From contig JAEXOY010000027.1 in the NCBI GenBank assembly GCA_023439045.1, positions 1-6,213 on the forward strand: a stretch of DNA of 6,213 nt, read 5' to 3'. Below, piece after piece: positions 1-5,689 of this stretch; position 1 is the stretch's first letter; every line of letters starts with the position of its first letter. Source of the DNA: Bacillota bacterium (GTDB lineage Bacteria > Bacillota > Clostridia > Acetivibrionales > DSM-1351). The position numbers were made by a program, and so were the translations under genes. Under the pieces are notes generated by a model. It was not told the DNA's origin, did not search any database, and worked only from the letters and a program-made list of their open reading frames with translations.

Positions 1-127
1 ATGCCATAAGAGGCTCATTGTCAAGAGGATCGTGGAATAAATGCGAAAATAATCACCTTACAAATAGTGAAATAATCAAGCGATAAAATTGACACATTTA
101 GGGTGAAATAATCAAAAATTATTGACA
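1..127. mobile_element. Possible end of an IS21-family insertion sequence (body off the left edge)
   Basis: Read on the minus strand, 127 to 101 begins TGTCAATAATTTTTGATTA and continues with TTTCACCC. A second, spaced copy runs from about 94 to 66 (TGTCAATTTT, then TTGATTATTTCAC), and a third, shorter one (GATTATTTTCGC) lies at about 43-54. IS21-family ends are known for TG-starting termini with several internal copies of a sequence containing a TGATTATTT-like core, and that similarity from memory is the only basis for the call. No istA or istB reading frame can be identified in the short stretch available, so it could equally be a solo end or an unrelated repeat cluster. If it is an end, the outer boundary would be near 127 and the element would extend left of base 1. 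Confidence 0.35.
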
Positions 128-171
128 CTTATGAATTTGAAGGCAAAAATTGTATAACAATTTATTCCACG
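31..171. repeat. Perfect 12-bp inverted repeat pair (31-42 and 160-171)
   Basis: CGTGGAATAAAT at 31-42 is matched exactly by its reverse complement ATTTATTCCACG at 160-171, with 117 bp between. The arms enclose the three GTGAAATAATC-like repeats. The arms could be ends of a small palindromic element or a chance match in AT-rich DNA. They do not coincide with the proposed IS21-like terminus at 127, so the two interpretations compete. From 172 to 361 I see no gene or convincing signal: only a CAGATGCTA direct repeat (297-305 and 342-350) and overlapping short palindromes at 305-320. Confidence 0.4.
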
Positions 172-361
172 TAAAATAAAGGTAATAATAAATACAAAAA
201 CCCCGAACTGAAATGCTGTCATCCCAAATGAATGCTACTTTTTTTAACATTTAGGAATCCTTACAATTCAATACAGGGTTTTAATATGTCTGTAAGCAGA
301 TGCTACAGTACTGTGCACAGCTCGATATACGTGCGTTTTATCAGATGCTATACACAAATCC

Positions 362-712
362 TTAAACCGCAGGATGTACAAAAGAAACTATGCTGCAAAG
401 AGGAATATCTGTCACTGATCCAACAGTGGCAATAGGAGCACCCATCATCATTTCGTTGCCACATCCAATACCATTCGACATATTACTTCCACCACAAGCA
501 TTGCCCAAAGCACAGCCTGGGGCTGGACCAATTTGAGTTATAAGCCTTACAAAGCAATCATTAACGCCTATTATAACTCCAGTAAAACCGCAACCTGACG
601 TTCCCCCACTAGACGTAAAAATTGTAACTGTTTGGCCTATATATTTAGACATTGCAAAAGCAAGGTCACCTTCAAGATTGAGGCCATAGCCATTATCACC
701 GCATCCTGTCAT
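362..712 (-). CDS. Small Gly/Cys-rich beta-strand protein of unknown function
   Basis: A 116-residue protein, probably cytoplasmic or spore-associated; I do not recognise a named family. The start ATG at 712 is supported by an AGGGAGA ribosome binding site about 8-9 nt upstream. Residues 22-62 contain GQTVTIFTSSGG, then GFTGVIIGVNDCFVRLIT. This reads as consecutive beta strands with tight Gly turns, reminiscent of small SH3-like or Sm-like barrels (inference only). Residues 63-92 are a Gly/Asn/Cys/Met-rich linker, and the C terminus (98-116) returns to a strand pattern ending SIVSFVHPAV. Seven cysteines (4, 41, 53, 67, 73, 84, 106) are unusual for so small a protein and could bind metal or form cross-links. 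There is no signal peptide or membrane segment. It lies 184 bp downstream of murI on the same strand, without a convincing terminator between, so partial co-transcription is possible. Confidence 0.72.
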   Translation of the reverse strand: MTGCGDNGYGLNLEGDLAFAMSKYIGQTVTIFTSSGGTSGCGFTGVIIGVNDCFVRLITQIGPAPGCALGNACGGSNMSNGIGCGNEMMMGAPIATVGSVTDIPLCSIVSFVHPAV

Positions 713-735
713 ACCAATTCTCTCCCTTCAGAAAT

Positions 736-764
736 AAAATGAACTTTATTACATCTTATGTCAA
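736..764 (-). promoter_or_regulatory. Weak candidate promoter for the 116-residue protein
   Basis: On the minus strand a perfect -35 hexamer TTGACA (759-764) is followed, after 17 nt, by CATTTT (736-741), a poor match to TATAAT. A 19-nt spacing gives TTTTAT instead. The site is about 25-50 bp upstream of the start codon, which is a sensible distance. A sporulation sigma factor promoter cannot be excluded. Confidence 0.25.
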
Positions 765-832
765 CGCAAGAGAAAGTGTTCCATCAAGATGGAGTTTTTA
801 TTGAAATAAAAGCGTAAGTAATAAATGAGTAA

Positions 833-921
833 GTTAGCACTTGGTTATTTAACTGCTTCCAAAATATCGAAATGAAATACACAGGTCAGCACTTGCTTAT
901 TTAACTCTTTCCAATATATCG
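833..921. repeat. Imperfect direct duplication of the murI 3' end
   Basis: Bases 885-921 include the last codons and stop of murI. They recur at 833-869 with 32 of 37 identities and no gaps, offset by 52 bp. On the minus strand the genuine end reads DILERVK-stop and the copy reads DILEAVK-stop, both followed by a CAAGTGCT-containing tail. The offset is not a multiple of three, so the copy is not an in-frame extension. It looks like a vestige of a local duplication or of insertion of something into the 3' end of the gene. The rest of the 713-896 gap holds AT-rich hairpins at 780-793 and 796-811 that are not convincing terminators. Confidence 0.8.
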
Positions 922-1706
922 TAAAAGGTCTTTATATGATTCGGGTCTTTTACTTGTTTCCCCGAACAATAGAAATCAATATTTACATCATAGGGTGTGT
1001 TTGGTGTTGGGCAATTGCTATAACCGCCAAGCAAATCTGCTTCTTCGAGCAGCCTTTTGAGATATCTAATAGTACCAAAGCTGCCGTCTATTATGTCAAT
1101 ATGCTCTGGTAGTACCTTTTCAAATGTGCTTCTGTATATTGGGAAATGCGTGCACCCAAGCACTATAGTTTTATACGTGCTCATATCATAATTCTTGAGC
1201 TTGTTCGTTATAATGGGTATCATTGATTCATCATCAAATATATTCTTCTCTGCGCATTCAACCAACTCAGGAAACGGCAGATAATCTACCACATGCTCCT
1301 GGTCCACTCTCTGTACCAGGTTGTGAAATTTCTCCTCCTGAAGTGTTAATGGAGTAGCAAATACCAGCACCCTCTTGCCGCTGCCATTCCCGTTTTGCAC
1401 AGCAGGCTTTACTGCCGGTTCCATTCCTACTATCGGAAAATCATACATTCCCCTGAGTTCACGTACAGCAATACTTGTTGCGGTATTGCATGCAACAACC
1501 AGGGCTTTTATCTTTTTACTCACCAGAAATTCAACCGCCTCGAAAATATACTGCTTCACCTGAGCCTTGTCCTTTGTACCATATGGAACATGATCGGTAT
1601 CTGCATAGTATATGTAGTTTTCGCAAGGCAGTTGCTTCAAAGCCTCTCCCAAAACTGTAATTCCACCTATTCCCGAATCAAAAAATCCTATTGGGGCATC
1701 TTTCAT
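897..1706 (-). CDS. murI: Glutamate racemase
   Basis: This cytoplasmic, cofactor-independent enzyme interconverts L- and D-glutamate and so supplies the D-glutamate of the peptidoglycan stem peptide. The 269-residue length is normal for the family. The diagnostic segments are present in order: IGFFDSGIGG (6-15) with the conserved Asp10-Ser11, YADTDHVPYG (34-43), VACNTAT (71-77) with catalytic Cys73, PELVECAE (146-153), and LGCTHFPI (183-190) with second catalytic Cys185 followed by Thr186-His187. The start at 1706 is set by an AGGTGAGG ribosome binding site 5 nt upstream and by the family-typical PIGFFDSGIGG opening. The stop of the upstream membrane-protein gene is only 14 nt away, so the two are almost certainly co-transcribed. 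The reading frame is intact. Its 3' end is duplicated immediately downstream. The symbol racE is used in Bacillus for the same activity. Confidence 0.97.
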   Translation of the reverse strand: MKDAPIGFFDSGIGGITVLGEALKQLPCENYIYYADTDHVPYGTKDKAQVKQYIFEAVEFLVSKKIKALVVACNTATSIAVRELRGMYDFPIVGMEPAVKPAVQNGNGSGKRVLVFATPLTLQEEKFHNLVQRVDQEHVVDYLPFPELVECAEKNIFDDESMIPIITNKLKNYDMSTYKTIVLGCTHFPIYRSTFEKVLPEHIDIIDGSFGTIRYLKRLLEEADLLGGYSNCPTPNTPYDVNIDFYCSGKQVKDPNHIKTFYDILERVK

Positions 1707-1720
1707 AATATCCTCACCTG

Positions 1721-2116
1721 TTAAGCTATTGGTTTTCTTTTTTTCATTACTGTAACAAAGATTGCATATATGACAAAGCTAATTCCGCAATACACCATAG
1801 AAGGTAAAAAATACGTAAAATAAAGGGTATCCCGGAATGTCTCTGAGAACCAACCAGTTCCATAATAGCTGTATAGAGCTACTCCCAAGGAGTAAAGCGC
1901 AGAAAGTAAAAATCCCAGCGGAACAACTATAAGCTTCTCTTTGAAACGCTTGTAGTATACTACCATTGAAATAAGCGGCAGCAATATTGCGCTAATACCA
2001 TAAACAATATATATACCCATCATATTTAAGCCAGATAATATTGTGAGTACCAATATTATTATTATGAGTATAGCCTCAATTATACTGATTATAAAAGTCT
2101 TTAATATATTAATCAT
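1721..2116 (-). CDS. Small four-helix integral membrane protein, function unknown
   Basis: A 131-residue hydrophobic protein. Four membrane-spanning segments can be read at about residues 8-30, 33-54, 64-84 and 101-124. A basic loop (YYKRFKEK) follows the second helix and the tail is basic (KKRKPIA), which by the positive-inside rule places these on the cytoplasmic side. The 85-100 segment between helices 3 and 4 contains an aromatic stretch (SYYGTGWFSETF) and would be extracellular. I see no catalytic motif and recognise no family. The start at 2116 has an AGAGG ribosome binding site a short distance upstream. The gene is first in a probable operon with murI, so a role at the envelope is possible, but that is guilt by association only. 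Confidence 0.8.
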   Translation of the reverse strand: MINILKTFIISIIEAILIIIILVLTILSGLNMMGIYIVYGISAILLPLISMVVYYKRFKEKLIVVPLGFLLSALYSLGVALYSYYGTGWFSETFRDTLYFTYFLPSMVYCGISFVIYAIFVTVMKKRKPIA

Positions 2117-2215
2117 GTCAACCTCTTTTACATAGTACAGGTACTAATTTATCACTAAACTAACTAAGCATCGTAAACTCTATTATTACAATACTAATAG
2201 GCCACGTGTGACTTA

Positions 2216-2273
2216 CTAAGAAATAATAACCTCCATACTACTTTCTAAGAAATAATAAGCTCCATGCTACTTT
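2216..2273 (-). repeat. Two tandem 29-bp repeats with twin six-codon mini-ORFs in the membrane-protein/murI leader
   Basis: Units 2216-2244 and 2245-2273 match at 27 of 29 positions. On the minus strand each unit contains a complete ATG-to-TAG mini-frame: ATG-GAG-CTT-ATT-ATT-TCT-TAG (2245-2265, MELIIS) and the same with GTT as third codon (2216-2236, MEVIIS). The start is preceded only by weak purine runs (GGAAAG, AGAAAG), so translation is uncertain. The repeats sit in the predicted 5' leader, downstream of the extended -10 at 2322-2330, about 100-160 nt before the start codon. The tandem repeat is certain; any regulatory role is speculative. Confidence 0.8.
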
Positions 2274-2321
2274 CCAAAACGCTTAGCACATTTCCTAATC
2301 TTAATTAGTACAAGCACTAAT

Positions 2322-2350
2322 ATTATAGCATTGTAATATTCCAAAAAAAA
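2322..2350 (-). promoter_or_regulatory. Candidate extended -10 promoter for the membrane-protein/murI operon
   Basis: On the minus strand TGCTATAAT (2330 down to 2322) is a perfect extended -10 element. The -35 region at a 17-nt spacing is only a T-run (eight Ts at 2343-2350), so recognition would depend on the extended -10. Transcription would start near 2315 and give a leader of about 200 nt before the ATG at 2116. The position just downstream of the transporter terminator fits the start of a new transcription unit. Confidence 0.55.
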
Positions 2351-2371
2351 GGGGTGCACTTCAACGCTCCA

Positions 2372-2411
2372 AAACAAAAAATCCTCGACAAAGAATCTAA
2401 CATGTCGAGGA
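2372..2411 (-). terminator. Rho-independent terminator of the OFA transporter gene
   Basis: TCCTCGACA (2382-2390) and TGTCGAGGA (2403-2411) form a perfect 9-bp stem with a 12-nt loop. On the minus strand the stem is followed directly by TTTTTTGTTTT (2381-2371), the classical terminator layout. The plus-strand side has no comparable T-run. It lies about 180 nt past the transporter stop codon, so the transcript carries a long AT-rich 3' untranslated region, and it insulates the murI operon promoter. Confidence 0.88.
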
Positions 2412-2594
2412 CTACTTCTTAAGTTTTAAGAATTTAAATAACATTAAAATTATAAATATATTAAATAAATTATTACTAAATAAAGTGTATATTAAGTAAA
2501 TTAGTACTAAAATAAATTGAGTATAAATTATGTATTATATTTCAAAAATTGCATATACACTACACGATTAATCTGATTAAACACATCTGCTGCC
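2412..2594. other. AT-rich intergenic stretch, no gene
   Basis: This segment between the transporter stop and its terminator is extremely AT-rich, with long runs of A and T and only scattered G or C. It contains weak palindromes such as CTTAA-GTT-TTAAG near 2417-2430. I see no open frame with a ribosome binding site and no recognisable RNA motif. It is probably just the 3' untranslated region of the transporter messenger. Confidence 0.6.
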
Positions 2595-3824
2595 TTAAGC
2601 TCTATTTGGTCTTTTTACAAAGGCAAACAACACAATTCCCACGATGGCTGCGACTGAAGCAATTACAAAAGCCGGGAACATAAGATTAATATCGGTTGCT
2701 GCGATGTTTTTAAAATATCCAGCAATGTATGAAGATACAACTGCACCTATTCCAAAGCCTATCAATACCATTCCGTAATTTGTCGCCATGTACTTGCTTC
2801 CAAACAAATCAGCTGTGTATGCAGGGAAAGTACTTAGGAAGCCACCGTAGAAGAATCCGATACACCCTATTAATACATATATAGAGTACCCCACGGCAAT
2901 ATTTACAAAGAGTGCAAAAAATGCTGTTCCACCCAGTAACAATAAAATTGTCTTTTTTCTGCCCAATTTATCAGATGCCCAGCCCCAGAATAATCTACCA
3001 CCTGCGTTACAAATAGAAATTACCAAAACTCCGATTGTAGCAGTTGAAGCCATTCCCTTTGCAATAGCTATAGGCTTAGCAAATCCAATCATCATAAGTC
3101 CGCCCATACATGCCAGCATAAGGGTTGCTGTTAGCAGATAAAATTGAGGCATTCTCAATAGCTGTCCTGGCGTGTAATCAACATTTGCATGAGCAGAGGT
3201 TGCTGCAGGAGGTGTATAACCTGCTGGTAAATAACCTTTAGGAGGATTTTTGATAAATAACCCGCCTATAGTGCAGACAATAGCAAATATTAAGCTCAGA
3301 ACCATGAAGGTTTTAAGTTCTCCAACCCCAACTCCACCGAATACTTTTATTAGTCTTTCAATAATAGGTGTAAATACTACACCTCCAAAACCAAGAGATG
3401 CAACAATAATGCCTGTTATAAACCCTCTCTTGTCCGGAAACCATTTCTGTGCACAGGCTATTGTTGTAGAATAAGTAAAGCCCATTCCAACTCCACCTAA
3501 AACACCATATGTAACCCATAGCAACCACGGTGTCGACGGTTTTACAAATGACGCTAGCAAGAATCCAATAGCCAATATCAGGCCGCCAATAATAACAATA
3601 TTTCTAGGTCCATATTTGTCTTGAAGCTTACCACCAATAGTGCTACCTATTGTAAGTGTAGCAAGTAAAAGTGAAAAGGTTAATCCAGCTGCTGCATTGT
3701 CTCCAGCAAACAAACTTTTTGCTATTCCATTTTGAAATATACTCCAAATATAAGCCGTGCCAAGACATAGTTGTATCGCAATAGCAGCAATTACAGGAAT
3801 AACGCGGTTATTTTTCTGATTCAT
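2595..3824 (-). CDS. Major facilitator transporter of the OFA (oxalate/formate antiporter) family
   Basis: A 409-residue, twelve-helix inner-membrane carrier, probably for a small monocarboxylate or dicarboxylate; the true substrate is not readable. The MFS motif GGKLQDKYGPR lies in loop 2-3 (64-74) and its half-repeat GWASDKLGRKK in loop 8-9 (281-291). OFA hallmarks are the N-terminal LGTAYIWSIF (21-30), KWFPDKRG (127-134) and NPPKGY (193-198) in the central loop. The Arg of helix 8 that corresponds to Arg272 of oxalate transporter OxlT appears as Arg277 in GGRLFWGW. In helix 11 (351-369, GMVLIGFGIGAV) no lysine is found where OxlT has Lys355, so oxalate is unlikely (comparison from memory). 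The start at 3824 has a perfect AGGAGG site 5 nt upstream. It is a monocistronic unit with its own promoter, long leader and terminator. Confidence 0.93.
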   Translation of the reverse strand: MNQKNNRVIPVIAAIAIQLCLGTAYIWSIFQNGIAKSLFAGDNAAAGLTFSLLLATLTIGSTIGGKLQDKYGPRNIVIIGGLILAIGFLLASFVKPSTPWLLWVTYGVLGGVGMGFTYSTTIACAQKWFPDKRGFITGIIVASLGFGGVVFTPIIERLIKVFGGVGVGELKTFMVLSLIFAIVCTIGGLFIKNPPKGYLPAGYTPPAATSAHANVDYTPGQLLRMPQFYLLTATLMLACMGGLMMIGFAKPIAIAKGMASTATIGVLVISICNAGGRLFWGWASDKLGRKKTILLLLGGTAFFALFVNIAVGYSIYVLIGCIGFFYGGFLSTFPAYTADLFGSKYMATNYGMVLIGFGIGAVVSSYIAGYFKNIAATDINLMFPAFVIASVAAIVGIVLFAFVKRPNRA

Positions 3825-3859
3825 AGTTACCTCCTATTAAATTGTGAGAAATTAATTCC

Positions 3860-4020
3860 GTTCTTCTTGTGAGTAATCTAGTTCTGCTTGCGAGCTATAT
3901 GGTTATATTTGTGAGTAACCTAGTTCTGCTAGCGGAGCAGTCCGGCTCGGCTTGTGTGCGTCCGTTTCTGCTTTGAGTAACCTAGATCTGCTTGTGGCTA
4001 TCTGGTTTCTTGGCTAGATT
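3860..4020. repeat. Degenerate 21-bp tandem repeat array (about 7.5 units) in the transporter leader
   Basis: Successive units of 20-21 bp begin at 3860, 3881, 3902, 3923, 3944, 3964, 3985 and 4005 (last one partial). The plus-strand pattern is G-TTCTGCTTG followed by TGAGTAACCTA. Units at 3860, 3902 and 3964 keep the GAGTAA(T/C)CTA half best, units at 3881, 3923 and 3985 keep the TCTGCT half best, and the unit at 3944 is the most diverged. The period equals seven codons and two DNA helical turns. A plus-strand frame runs through part of it but lacks a suitable start codon and ribosome binding site, so I do not call a gene. The array lies between the transporter promoter (4072-4100) and its start codon, so it would be transcribed as leader RNA. 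Confidence 0.82.
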
Positions 4021-4071
4021 AAAACAGTAAAATTAGAAAAAATATGTAGAAAAAATGATATTAGTTAGTAA

Positions 4072-4100
4072 ATAATAGCATACAATGTATTTGTTTACAA
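4072..4100 (-). promoter_or_regulatory. Promoter of the OFA transporter gene
   Basis: On the minus strand TTGTAA (4095-4100) is followed after exactly 17 nt by TATTAT (4072-4077), itself preceded by TGC to make an extended -10. Both hexamers are good vegetative sigma-A matches. Transcription would start near 4065 and produce a leader of about 240 nt that contains the whole 21-bp repeat array. Confidence 0.6.
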
Positions 4101-4113
4101 GCATTTTATTTTG

Positions 4114-4164
4114 GGCCATCGGGGTACGGGGAGACTGGTCTCGCCCGTAAGGCGCTTTGCGTTT
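4114..4164 (+). repeat. Partial upstream copy of the structured repeat family
   Basis: Bases 4124-4164 match 5516-5556 at 39 of 41 positions, and weaker similarity (GGCCA, then GGGG) extends left to 4114 and 5504. The last 32 bases match 5608-5639 with one mismatch. The copy stops at GCGTTT: the second arm of the poly-T hairpin and the following hairpin of the full units are absent or eroded. It is in the same orientation as the downstream element and lies in the divergent intergenic region between the transporter promoter and the NHL gene promoter. Its GC content contrasts sharply with the flanking AT-rich DNA. Confidence 0.88.
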
Positions 4165-4221
4165 GTACAACGTGAAAAGAAATAAATATTTAATGAAATT
4201 ACTCGTAAATATGACGCCCTG

Positions 4222-4249
4222 TTGTCGTATTATTCATATAAAATTTAAT
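4222..4249 (+). promoter_or_regulatory. Candidate promoter of the NHL-repeat gene
   Basis: TTGTCG (4222-4227) and TTTAAT (4244-4249) are separated by 16 nt, giving four of six and five of six matches to the sigma-A hexamers. Transcription would start near 4256, only a few bases before the GGAGGTG ribosome binding site at 4264-4270. The distance to the transporter promoter is about 120 bp, so the two divergent promoters flank the partial repeat copy. Confidence 0.4.
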
Positions 4250-4277
4250 TATTACAAATTTATGGAGGTGATTCGTT

Positions 4278-5360
4278 ATGTATTACCACGAAAAATGGGC
4301 AAATGGCACAATTTATAGATTTGCCGGCACAGGTGTTGCAGGATATGGTGGAGATGGAGAAAAAGCTGACGCAGCTCACCTTAATGGCCCTGCTGGCTTG
4401 GCGATAGATAAGGACAACAATGTATATGTAGCTGAAATACACAACAATACAATTCGGAAAATTGATTATAAAACAAAAATTATATCAACTGTTGCCGGAT
4501 GTGGTTACAAAGGCTTTGAGGGTGATGGGGGGCTTGCAATTAATGCTAAGTTAAATGGACCAGAAGGTCTATTCGTAGACAATCAAGGAAATATCTTTAT
4601 TGCAGATACATATAACCAAAGAATAAGAATGGTCAGTTCCAGAACAGGAATAATTGAGACAATTGCTGGGACTGGTGAAACAGGATATAACGGAGACGGC
4701 ATAAGGGCAACGGATGCATACCTAAGTTATCCTGCCGGAGTTGTCGTTGACTCAAAGGGAAATGTGTATTCCAATGACTACAAGAACGATAGAATCAGAA
4801 AAATCAACATAGATGGTATTATTTCAACGTATGCCGGGACGGGTATCCCTGGGTATAGTGGTGATGGTATCCTTGCGAGCAAAGCTCAAATCAATGACGT
4901 TTATGGATTGGGAATTGATAGCAAGGACAATGTATTTATAATGGATAGCCTTAATTTTGCAATCAGAAAAGTAGATGCTGATTCGGGGATAATATCCACT
5001 ATAATTGGGAAAGGGGAGCCAGGACCAATTGTTGAATTTGAAAAAATAAATGATGCTTACATAGGCGGTCCGTTGCACAAAAAGGGAACCATTGGAATTG
5101 AATCCCCCCATGCTGTAGAAGTGGATTCAAAAGGGAATATTTTTATTGGAGATACTGGTTCATATCGAATAAGGATGGTCAACCTGGAAAGAAATCTGGT
5201 ATATACGGTGGCGGGTAACGGTAATAAAGGTAATTCGGGTGATAACGGGCCTGCTCTATGCGCTTGTATAGGCGTTCATGGGCTTAGGATAGACTCCCTC
5301 AACAATTTGTACTTCGTTGATTATCATAACCACGTGATTAGGGTTGTCCGATTTGATTAA
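4278..5360 (+). CDS. NHL-repeat protein, predicted six-bladed beta-propeller
   Basis: A 360-residue protein made almost entirely of repeats, likely an interaction or ligand-binding scaffold; no catalytic function can be read. Six blades lie at about 11-69, 70-126, 127-182, 183-239, 240-308 and 309-360. Each has a TVAGTG-type strand, usually a G(Y/F)xGDG loop, then xxPxGLxVDxxGNVY and a closing (N/Y)xxIR(K/M) strand. Blade 5 is irregular: the GDG loop is replaced by a longer insert (about 248-275). The N-terminal strand GTIYRFAG probably completes blade 6 and closes the ring. The start has GGAGGTG 7 nt upstream, and an in-frame TGA at 4269-4271 excludes an earlier start. There is no signal peptide, transmembrane helix or anchor, so the protein should be cytosolic, unlike many NHL proteins. 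Flanking repeats of one family bracket the gene, suggesting it may have moved or been duplicated with them. Confidence 0.92.
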   Translation: MYYHEKWANGTIYRFAGTGVAGYGGDGEKADAAHLNGPAGLAIDKDNNVYVAEIHNNTIRKIDYKTKIISTVAGCGYKGFEGDGGLAINAKLNGPEGLFVDNQGNIFIADTYNQRIRMVSSRTGIIETIAGTGETGYNGDGIRATDAYLSYPAGVVVDSKGNVYSNDYKNDRIRKINIDGIISTYAGTGIPGYSGDGILASKAQINDVYGLGIDSKDNVFIMDSLNFAIRKVDADSGIISTIIGKGEPGPIVEFEKINDAYIGGPLHKKGTIGIESPHAVEVDSKGNIFIGDTGSYRIRMVNLERNLVYTVAGNGNKGNSGDNGPALCACIGVHGLRIDSLNNLYFVDYHNHVIRVVRFD

Positions 5361-5503
5361 ATTATTTTCTATTATCTTATAATAATAAGCAATTTGTAAT
5401 AAGTACAATGTCCTCCAGATTTATCTGGAGGCGACACTCCGACCACGGGTAAGCGCATGAATTTTCCTAAAGAAAATACAAGCGCCGTATGTCCCCGCCG
5501 GGA

Positions 5504-5604
5504 GGCCAGTGGGGCGTATGGGGAGACTGGTCTCGCCCGTAAAGCGCTTTGCGTTTTTTACATCGTAAAAAATGCCTGTATTATCCGCAGATAATACAAG
5601 CGCT
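5504..5604 (+). repeat. Structured repeat unit 1 (three-way junction)
   Basis: The closing stem AGCGCT (5543-5548) with AGCGCT (5599-5604) encloses two hairpins. The first is GCGTTTTTTAC (5551-5561) with GTAAAAAATGC (5565-5575), loop ATC, 11 pairs including one G-U. The second is TGTATTATC (5577-5585) with GATAATACA (5590-5598), loop CGCA, 9 pairs. The unpaired junction is only three bases or so. The lead-in 5504-5542, with the GAGAC-TG-GTCTC palindrome, is the part shared with the copy upstream of the NHL gene. Confidence 0.85.
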
Positions 5605-5607
5605 GAC

Positions 5608-5689
5608 GACTGGTCTCTCCCGTAAGGCGCTTTGCGTTTTTTTACAGCGTAAAAAACGCCTGTATTATCCGCAGATAATACAAGCGCCT
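5608..5689 (+). repeat. Structured repeat unit 2 (three-way junction)
   Basis: This is a second, tandem copy of the preceding unit. The closing stem is AGGCGCTT (5625-5632) with AAGCGCCT (5682-5689), 8 perfect pairs. The first hairpin is 5634-5645 with 5649-5659, with loop AGC and one extra T. The second hairpin, 5661-5682, is identical to that of unit 1 including the CGCA loop. Relative to unit 1 the closing stem carries a G-C pair where unit 1 has A-T, and the first hairpin has G-C in place of G-U, so substitutions keep pairing. The unit leads directly into the right arm of the element's outer stem at 5691. Confidence 0.85.

Noticed and set aside
232..435. 67-codon plus-strand open frame
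   Set aside because: It overlaps the 3' end of the better-supported minus-strand 116-residue gene, has no ribosome binding site and its product has no protein-like pattern.
780..811. Hairpins TCCATC/GATGGA and TTTTAT/ATAAAA as a murI terminator
   Set aside because: Short stems, one with an almost absent loop, and no T-run on the minus-strand downstream side.
1375..1724. Several overlapping plus-strand frames of 61-109 codons
   Set aside because: They lie antisense inside murI, whose frame is unambiguous.
3250..3474. 74-codon plus-strand frame
   Set aside because: Antisense shadow of the OFA transporter gene, without start signals.
3848..3976. Plus-strand open frame through the 21-bp repeats, reading VLLVSNL-like heptads
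   Set aside because: It lacks a start codon with a ribosome binding site and ends at a TGA inside the array. The 7-codon period simply reflects the 21-bp repeat.
4824..5111. 95-codon minus-strand frame within the NHL gene (and a similar 60-codon one at 4260-4442)
   Set aside because: Both are antisense to the NHL gene, which has clear repeats in its own frame and a strong ribosome binding site.
5412..5431. Hairpin CCTCCAGA/TCTGGAGG as an intrinsic terminator for the NHL gene
   Set aside because: The stem is good but is followed by GCGACACT rather than a T-run, on either strand.
5604..5610. CTGACGA-like sequence beside a three-way junction, suggesting a hammerhead ribozyme
   Set aside because: It fits CUGANGA by chance only: there is no matching GAAA core at the right place and unit 2 lacks the motif.
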